Shown here piece after piece: positions 5,735 to 8,870 of a stretch of DNA of 8,870 nt. The notes beneath the pieces were generated by a model. The model made no database searches and was not told the DNA's origin. It worked only from the letters and a program-made list of their open reading frames with translations. The DNA comes from a bacterium. GTDB taxonomy: Bacteria > Patescibacteriota > Doudnabacteria > UBA920. Location of the stretch: NCBI GenBank assembly GCA_021789715.1, contig JAJYJE010000030.1:1-8870 (forward strand). Reading direction: 5' to 3'. A program made the translations under genes and the position numbers. Within the stretch, counting starts at the first letter, position 1. Each line of letters opens with the position of its first letter.

Positions 5735-6118
5735 ATGGCTAACAATCAAAAATCTTCGGGTACCGGCGCGGCGGCGGCCGGCTTGGCCGCCCTGGCGGCG
5801 GCCGCGGCAGGCGCGTATTACTTTTACGGCAGCAAGCACAGCGCCAGGCACCGCCGCAAAATGAAATCCTGGGCCGTTAAGGCCCGCGGCGAAGTTATGG
5901 AGCGCATCGAAAATATGAAAGATCTGACTAAGGAAAGCTACGATACCGCCATTAGCCAGGTAATGGACAAATACAAAAAAGTGAAAAATATTCCTCCGGG
6001 AGAACTCGCGCTTCTGGCCAAGGAAATGAAAGGGCATTGGGACAGGATATCAAGGCACGCCTCCCCGGCTCCGGCCCGCAAGCCAGCCAAACGGAAAACA
6101 AAAGCAAAAGCAGCCTAA
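5735..6118 (+). CDS. small membrane protein with lysine/alanine-rich tail (YtxH-like, 127 aa)
   Basis: Function unknown. The N-terminus is a Gly/Ala-rich hydrophobic segment (about 11-31, with GAAAAGLAALAAAAAGAYYF) that probably spans the membrane, as in YtxH-type proteins. A charged helical middle follows (about 40-104, KSWAVKARGEVMERIENM and later DKYKKVKNIPPGELALL). The tail PAPARKPAKRKTKAKAA (111-127) is Lys/Ala/Pro-rich, like histone-H1 or AlgP tails, and could bind nucleic acid or acidic polymer. It follows the 88-aa membrane gene in the same orientation and has the strongest Shine-Dalgarno in the window. The N-terminal coding sequence is a run of GCG/GCC/GGC codons. A histone-like role is only a resemblance. 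Confidence 0.8.
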   Translation: MANNQKSSGTGAAAAGLAALAAAAAGAYYFYGSKHSARHRRKMKSWAVKARGEVMERIENMKDLTKESYDTAISQVMDKYKKVKNIPPGELALLAKEMKGHWDRISRHASPAPARKPAKRKTKAKAA

Positions 6119-6144
6119 TCCCGAAAATACAGCATATAACCATA

Positions 6145-6232
6145 TTGTCATTTAATCATCTGATCATGCGATCATCTGATCAAGTGTTTAGATGTTCAAA
6201 TGATCAAATGATTATATGATCAAATGAAACCA
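6145..6232. repeat. octamer array E between the YtxH-like and histidine-phosphatase genes
   Basis: Eleven units in perfect phase from 6145 to 6225, including TGATCATG, CGATCATC, TGATCAAG, TGTTCAAA, TGATCAAA (twice) and TGATTATA. It reaches the ATG of the next gene at 6232. TATGAT/TTATAT-like -10 boxes arise within it at about 6212-6220. Confidence 0.88.
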
Positions 6233-6846
6233 TGCTCCCTACCTTATTTTTCATCCGCCACGGCGAAACGCCGAGCAATGCCCAGCATATCCGCCAGGGC
6301 ATTTTGCTTGACGATTACCTAGACACCCAGGGCGTGCTGCAGGTCGAGCGGCTCATTCCGCTTATAAAGCAGCTCCACCTGGATGTCCTCTATACATCCT
6401 ACCTACACCGCGCCGAAGAAAGTGCGGCCATTATTAACCAGCACCTTGGCAAACAGATTCCCATAATCCACGACAGCCGCCTGCATGAACGTGACTTTGG
6501 CCAGCTAGCCGGCAAATCCGTGGAAGAATGGGACAAGCTCCTGCCCGACAGCCGGGAAAAAGAGCGTCTGCAAATTTACGATTACCGGCCGTACGGCGGC
6601 GAAAGCGTGGAGGACGTGAGGCAGCGCGTGGTCAACGCCGTACTCGATATTATTGCCAACAACCCGGACAAAAACGTCGGCGTGATTTGCCATAACGGGC
6701 CTTTAAGGCTGCTGCTGTTCCATTTTCCGGAAATGCCTCGCATTTACCGCGGCAAAAATACCACCAAAGACATTGCCAATACCGATATTTACGAATGGGA
6801 TATAACCGACGGCAAAGTTGAGAACCTAAAATCCCTCCTGAAATAA
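6232..6846 (+). CDS. histidine phosphatase family protein (phosphoglycerate-mutase-like)
   Basis: 204 aa, a single-domain cofactor-dependent phosphoglycerate mutase/histidine phosphatase fold. Catalytic marks: FFIRHGETPSN with phospho-acceptor H10 and R9, SYLHRAEESA with R60, HERDFGQLAGKS with acid E86, GGESVEDVRQRV (122-133), and VICHNGPLR with second histidine H154. The last motif has HNG in place of the commoner HGG or HG. The family transfers or removes phosphate from small metabolites (sugar phosphates, alpha-ribazole phosphate and others); the substrate cannot be told from sequence. There is no Shine-Dalgarno before the ATG, which directly follows octamer array E; an upstream ATG at 6224 is out of frame. 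It is the last gene of the plus-strand block, followed after about 40 bp by a strong terminator. Confidence 0.93.
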   Translation: MLPTLFFIRHGETPSNAQHIRQGILLDDYLDTQGVLQVERLIPLIKQLHLDVLYTSYLHRAEESAAIINQHLGKQIPIIHDSRLHERDFGQLAGKSVEEWDKLLPDSREKERLQIYDYRPYGGESVEDVRQRVVNAVLDIIANNPDKNVGVICHNGPLRLLLFHFPEMPRIYRGKNTTKDIANTDIYEWDITDGKVENLKSLLK

Positions 6847-6887
6847 ACTTGCAAGCGCATCAGCTAATCAGCGGGCATCCGATGCAA

Positions 6888-6921
6888 AATCCCCCGAAGG
6901 AGTCTTCGGGGGATTAATTTT
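6888..6921. terminator. bidirectional intrinsic terminator between convergent genes
   Basis: A perfect 12-bp stem AATCCCCCGAAG (6888-6899) with CTTCGGGGGATT (6904-6915) and loop GAGT. On the plus strand it is followed by AATTTT; on the minus strand by ATTTTGC. It ends the plus-strand phosphatase gene and the minus-strand SdpI-like gene, whose TAA stop lies in the plus-strand T-tract. Confidence 0.93.
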
Positions 6922-7603
6922 ACCGGACAATTACGTCCCCGGCTTTTTTGCGCTCCAGCTTGTATAGTATAAACGAGTAAGCCAGCGTGCCGACTACCGC
7001 CAGCAGCGCGCCAAGGATAAACAAAGCCATGCCCAACGCCTGCGGCAGCGCCGGACTGACAATTACGCACAAGCCGAACAGCATCATCATAAAGCCGCCG
7101 AACCGGTTGGTTTTATTCCAAACATTTTCGCTCGATAGCGTCCAGGGGGTGCGCACGCCTACGAACCAATTGCGTTTGATTTTCCCCATATAGTTGCCCA
7201 AAATAATCAGCAAAATTCCAATCAGCCACGGCACAGCCACATTCACCCTTACGGGGAAGCCGAGCGAAGCGAGGCCCGAAATCGCGTAGACGCCGGACAT
7301 TACGGCGATTATTGCCGCCTTAATGAAATGATAAACCCGGCCGAACTCGGCATAGCGTTCCCCGCGCGGGTCCAGCCAGGGCAGCGCCAAAAACAATGCA
7401 TACATGCCGGTCAATATGGCCGGAATGGCAAAAGCGCCTTCAGCCCGGCTGCCGTAACGATTGGCCTCGCCGGCAAAATTCCAATGGACCGGCACGCTTG
7501 CCGGAAAGTGGGCGTAAAAATAGAAGGACAGTATCCAGGAGGCAATGAGCAAAATTATTGGCACGAATTCGCTCTTGACGGATAACTTGATGGGGTAGGA
7601 CAT
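6920..7603 (-). CDS. SdpI-family integral membrane protein (DUF1648 plus SdpI domain)
   Basis: 227 aa, polytopic, about six membrane segments (roughly 12-30, 57-75, 88-110, 121-137, 170-190, 192-214). The DUF1648 mark VPVHWNFAGEANRYGS (37-52) follows helix 1. The SdpI-domain mark GNYMGKIKRNWFVGVRTPW continues with SENVWNKTNRFGG, about 135-170. In Bacillus subtilis, SdpI confers immunity to the SdpC toxin and sequesters the repressor SdpR at the membrane; many homologues occur without SdpC, and here too no toxin gene is visible. The gene lies directly downstream of an ArsR-family regulator on the same strand, as in sdpRI. TAAAAT lies 7 nt before the ATG and could give an additional leaderless start. 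There is no Shine-Dalgarno. Confidence 0.92.
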   Translation of the reverse strand: MSYPIKLSVKSEFVPIILLIASWILSFYFYAHFPASVPVHWNFAGEANRYGSRAEGAFAIPAILTGMYALFLALPWLDPRGERYAEFGRVYHFIKAAIIAVMSGVYAISGLASLGFPVRVNVAVPWLIGILLIILGNYMGKIKRNWFVGVRTPWTLSSENVWNKTNRFGGFMMMLFGLCVIVSPALPQALGMALFILGALLAVVGTLAYSFILYKLERKKAGDVIVR

Positions 7604-7610
7604 AAAATTT

Positions 7611-7616
7611 ATTTTA
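7611..7616 (-). promoter_or_regulatory. possible -10 box before the SdpI-like gene
   Basis: Minus strand TAAAAT, 7 nt before ATG 7603; the bases TTAAAATAA are identical to those at the same place before ileS. No TGn extension and no clear -35, so the call rests on spacing only. Confidence 0.35.
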
Positions 7617-7621
7617 ATGTT

Positions 7622-7677
7622 TTATCATTTGATCATTTGATCACATGATTAGACGATCGTATGATCATATGAAAATT
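7622..7677. repeat. octamer array F between the ArsR and SdpI-like genes
   Basis: Seven units in perfect phase at 7622, 7630, 7638, 7646, 7654, 7662 and 7670: TTATCATT, TGATCATT, TGATCACA, TGATTAGA, CGATCGTA, TGATCATA, TGAAAATT. It sits inside a two-gene operon and the last unit overlaps the ArsR stop codon. Confidence 0.88.
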
Positions 7678-7945
7678 AATTTTTTAACGATAAAAATTTA
7701 ATGATTTGCTCCGTAATTTCCTCAAACGCGCTGAGGTTGAGAGAGTAAATAATTTGCTGCCCTTCGCGCCGGCTGGATATCAAGTCGGCGCGCTTTAGAA
7801 TATCCAGATGGTGCGATAATGTCGGCATGGTCACGTTAAAATGTTTCAAAATTTCCGAAACCGACAGCTCCCCCGCCTTAAGCAAATCCAAAATTTTCTG
7901 CCGGTTTGGTTCGGCCAGGGCTTGGAAAGTCCGAGATAAAGGCAT
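7676..7945 (-). CDS. ArsR-family transcriptional repressor (SdpR-like)
   Basis: 89 aa winged helix-turn-helix repressor. FQALAEPNRQKILDLLKAGE (7-26) starts the domain; the recognition helix is in PTLSHHLDILKRADL (41-55); the wing is SRREGQQIIYSLN (58-70). There is no cysteine anywhere, so the thiol metal sites of the ArsR/SmtB sensors are absent, which argues against arsenic or cadmium sensing by that route. The text resembles B. subtilis SdpR (EIxxHFNxxxPTxSHHL), and the downstream gene is SdpI-like, so the likely mode is autorepression relieved when the membrane partner binds it; this is inferred from the Bacillus system. A sigma70 promoter (7979-8007) and a perfect palindrome (7963-7978) lie just upstream. 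The leader of about 27 nt has no Shine-Dalgarno. Confidence 0.92.
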   Translation of the reverse strand: MPLSRTFQALAEPNRQKILDLLKAGELSVSEILKHFNVTMPTLSHHLDILKRADLISSRREGQQIIYSLNLSAFEEITEQIIKFLSLKN

Positions 7946-7962
7946 AAAAATTACTTTGATAG

Positions 7963-7978
7963 TTAGATGAACATCTAA
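7963..7978. promoter_or_regulatory. palindromic operator of the ArsR/SdpI operon
   Basis: TTAGATG-AA-CATCTAA is a perfect 7-2-7 inverted repeat containing the TGAACA core common in ArsR/SmtB operators. It begins right after the -10 box and covers the predicted transcription start (near 7972), a position at which bound repressor would block transcription. Autoregulation is inferred. Confidence 0.75.
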
Positions 7979-8007
7979 ATAATAATCCTAAAACAAGGCC
8001 TCGTCAA
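7979..8007 (-). promoter_or_regulatory. sigma70-type promoter of the ArsR/SdpI operon
   Basis: On the minus strand, -35 TTGACG (8007-8002), a spacer of exactly 17 bp, and -10 TATTAT (7984-7979): five of six matches in each hexamer. Transcription would start near 7972, inside the operator. Confidence 0.8.
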
Positions 8008-8013
8008 GAGGCC
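7997..8013 (-). terminator. terminator-like hairpin overlapping the -35 box
   Basis: A perfect 6-bp stem GGCCTC/GAGGCC with a 5-nt loop, followed on the minus strand by TTGTTTT. It looks like a weak intrinsic terminator reading leftward, yet its loop and one arm form the -35 of the ArsR promoter. No minus-strand gene is visible just upstream of it, so it may instead be an insulator against antisense transcripts from the right, or chance. Confidence 0.4.
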
Positions 8014-8190
8014 CGGTGGATATTATTTTAGCCGTTATAAACTAACATATAAATAAACCCCGCGCAACATTGGCAATATTCTTTAATAGCTGATTGCCCG
8101 CAAGAGATAGAAATTCTGGTTCCATGCCATATTATGACAATATTATCCCCGCCTTAAAGCCAAAATAACTCCAGGCGGCCAGGAAAAAAC

Positions 8191-8218
8191 TTGCCAGATC
8201 CGCAATAGTTGGTAGACT
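8191..8218 (+). promoter_or_regulatory. promoter of the 8225 gene, probably leaderless
   Basis: TTGCCA (8191-8196; five of six to TTGACA), a 16-bp spacer, and TAGACT (8213-8218) with an extended TGG in front. The -10 ends 6 nt before ATG 8225, the same spacing as at smpB. Confidence 0.55.
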
Positions 8219-8224
8219 GACTGT

Positions 8225-8617
8225 ATGGATAAAACGTTCACCAAACCTCGGCTCCGTGAGCTCAGCCAAAAACTGTTGCAGCTCCACAAGGCGCTCCTGG
8301 AATACCAAAAACGCGAGTACCGGGAAAAATTCGGCCGCGCGGATTCGCCGGGCAAACTTTTGGAACTGCTGATGGAAAGCCCGCATTTTGCCTGGCTGCG
8401 CGCGCTATCCGGCCTGGTGGCCGGAATAGATGAAATCGTCGACAGCAAGGAGCCGGAGGACGCAAAACAGATTGCCGATCTTATTGCCTATACCCGCGGC
8501 CTGCTTGGCGGCCATAGGCTACGCAATGACTTCTCCAAAAAATACCTGGCCGCTCTGCAACAAGACCCCCACGTCGCTTTGGCGCACGGGCAGGCCATGG
8601 GAATGCTTAAAAAATGA
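8225..8617 (+). CDS. conserved hypothetical protein (130 aa)
   Basis: A soluble, mostly helical protein without transmembrane segment or signal peptide. I do not know a name or function, but its pattern is familiar from uncharacterised proteins of other bacteria, mainly Proteobacteria: LLQLHKALLEYQKREYREKFG (17-37), SPGKLLELLMESPHFAWLRA (41-60), LVAGIDEIVDSKEP (64-77), and a C-terminal FSKKYLAALQQDP followed by VALAH (103-121). The conserved tryptophan in FAWLR and the final LQxDPxVxLAH are its marks. There are no cysteines and no catalytic motif. The start is supported by the promoter 6 nt upstream. It stands alone after a divergent junction with the ArsR gene and ends in TGA, overlapped by the ATG of a short ORF. 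Confidence 0.85.
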   Translation: MDKTFTKPRLRELSQKLLQLHKALLEYQKREYREKFGRADSPGKLLELLMESPHFAWLRALSGLVAGIDEIVDSKEPEDAKQIADLIAYTRGLLGGHRLRNDFSKKYLAALQQDPHVALAHGQAMGMLKK

Positions 8618-8769
8618 AGATCTTTTGCGGCAAGTTGCGGGGCATTAACTTATATCAGCTCCCCGGCTCGTGTATTCTTGACGGCAAAAACAGGCTCCCC
8701 GCGCTCGAGCAAAAGGACGAGCTTTATAACAAACAGTCAAGTTTTTTGCTTATTTTCGTCGTTAATTAA
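8614..8769 (+). CDS. possible 51-aa ORF overlapping the preceding stop (doubtful)
   Basis: The ATG overlaps the TGA of the previous gene as ATGA, a layout typical of translational coupling, and the frame runs 51 codons to TAA 8767-8769. The peptide begins MKIFCGKLRGINLYQL and ends SSFLLIFVVN; no motif is recognised. Against it: the frame of the upstream gene is also open for 54 codons past its TGA, so openness here is weak evidence, and the region could simply be the 3' spacer and leader of the next gene. Confidence 0.25.
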   Translation: MKIFCGKLRGINLYQLPGSCILDGKNRLPALEQKDELYNKQSSFLLIFVVN

Positions 8770-8771
8770 TA

Positions 8772-8796
8772 GCGGGGAATAAATAATAAGCCCCGC
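8772..8796 (+). promoter_or_regulatory. leader hairpin before the secreted-protein gene
   Basis: GCGGGG (8772-8777) pairs with CCCCGC (8791-8796) around an AT-only loop closed by G. It ends just before the Shine-Dalgarno GAAAGGA (8799-8805 region). No T-tract follows, so it is more likely a 5' leader structure, for example for mRNA stability, than a terminator. Confidence 0.45.
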
Positions 8797-8810
8797 AAGA
8801 AAGGAAACTT

Positions 8811-8870
8811 ATGAAAGCTTCTAAGGCTTTGGCAAGCGCCGCGCTGAGCGCTACGATGTTCGCCGGAATG
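8811..8870 (+). CDS. secreted or surface protein, first 20 codons (cut by the window edge)
   Basis: The frame begins MKASKALASAALSATMFAGM and is open to the end of the window. It is a signal-peptide start: two lysines, then a hydrophobic Ala/Leu-rich core; the cleavage site lies beyond the edge. A good Shine-Dalgarno (AAGGA) lies 5-6 nt upstream, and a stable hairpin precedes it. Starts of this kind are seen on S-layer-like or other exported proteins, but with 20 residues the product cannot be identified. Confidence 0.7.
   Translation, partial: MKASKALASAALSATMFAGM

Noticed and set aside
6847..6887. Small RNA or gene between the phosphatase stop and the terminator
   Set aside because: Only 41 bases, no promoter and no structure of its own; it is the 3' UTR.
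8129..8146. ATATTAT direct repeat (11-bp spacing) as an operator
   Set aside because: A single pair of AT-rich heptamers about 70 bp upstream of the 8225 promoter, without symmetry or further copies; likely chance.
8615..8782. Read-through of the 8225 gene across TGA as recoded glycine or tryptophan
   Set aside because: The frame stays open 54 codons, but the added peptide is serine/threonine-rich noise, and no other gene in the window has an in-frame TGA; the standard code fits.

Overview
The window looks like part of a bacterial chromosome from the Candidate Phyla Radiation (Patescibacteria), possibly a parcubacterial lineage. This is an inference from four things: the IleRS resembles the archaeal/eukaryotic-like type; there are several very short membrane proteins of a kind I associate with these genomes; many starts lack a Shine-Dalgarno and have a -10 box almost touching the ATG; and short-unit intergenic repeats are abundant. 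Stops are TAA, TAG and one probable TGA, so the standard bacterial code fits. I saw no tRNA, rRNA, CRISPR array, transposase or phage gene.

Layout, left to right. 1-3720 is a minus-strand block: the N-terminal part of ileS (cut by the left edge), argS, and a small zinc-ribbon protein. A divergent promoter region at 3728-3775 separates it from a plus-strand block at 3782-6846: smpB, an AT-rich four-helix-bundle (S23/IVP-type) gene, a membrane-anchored phospholipase-D-like nuclease, two small membrane/coiled-coil proteins, and a histidine-phosphatase (phosphoglycerate-mutase-like) gene. A strong bidirectional terminator (6888-6921) closes that block and also the facing minus-strand pair at 6920-7945, an ArsR-family repressor followed by an SdpI-family membrane protein. 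That pair has a sigma70-type promoter and a palindromic operator over the expected transcription start. At the right end are a conserved hypothetical protein (8225-8617), a doubtful 51-codon ORF overlapping it, and the first 20 codons of a secreted protein.

The most unusual structure is a family of degenerate octamer arrays with consensus TGATCANN. Six arrays (near 1552-1639, 4209-4297, 4648-4687, 5653-5724, 6145-6232, 7622-7677; about 54 units) keep exact 8-bp phasing despite substitutions, with a single +1 slip. All six lie between co-directional genes and none lies at the divergent or convergent junctions. They fill the spacers so completely that stop codons, a start codon and the approach to Shine-Dalgarno sites fall in or against them. 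Because 8 is not a multiple of 3 and TGATCA contains TGA on both strands, three perfect units give a stop in all six frames. A different 14-bp tandem repeat (3.3 copies) lies inside argS and is translated in three successive frames. A looser GGCA/CATAATCG repeat lies at 5255-5313.

Functional themes are translation (ileS, argS and trans-translation by smpB), a regulated SdpR/SdpI-like membrane pair, and envelope-associated small proteins. No stretch above 300 bases lacks a gene. The largest gap, 7946-8224, holds the ArsR promoter/operator and the 8225 gene promoter, and otherwise nothing I can interpret.
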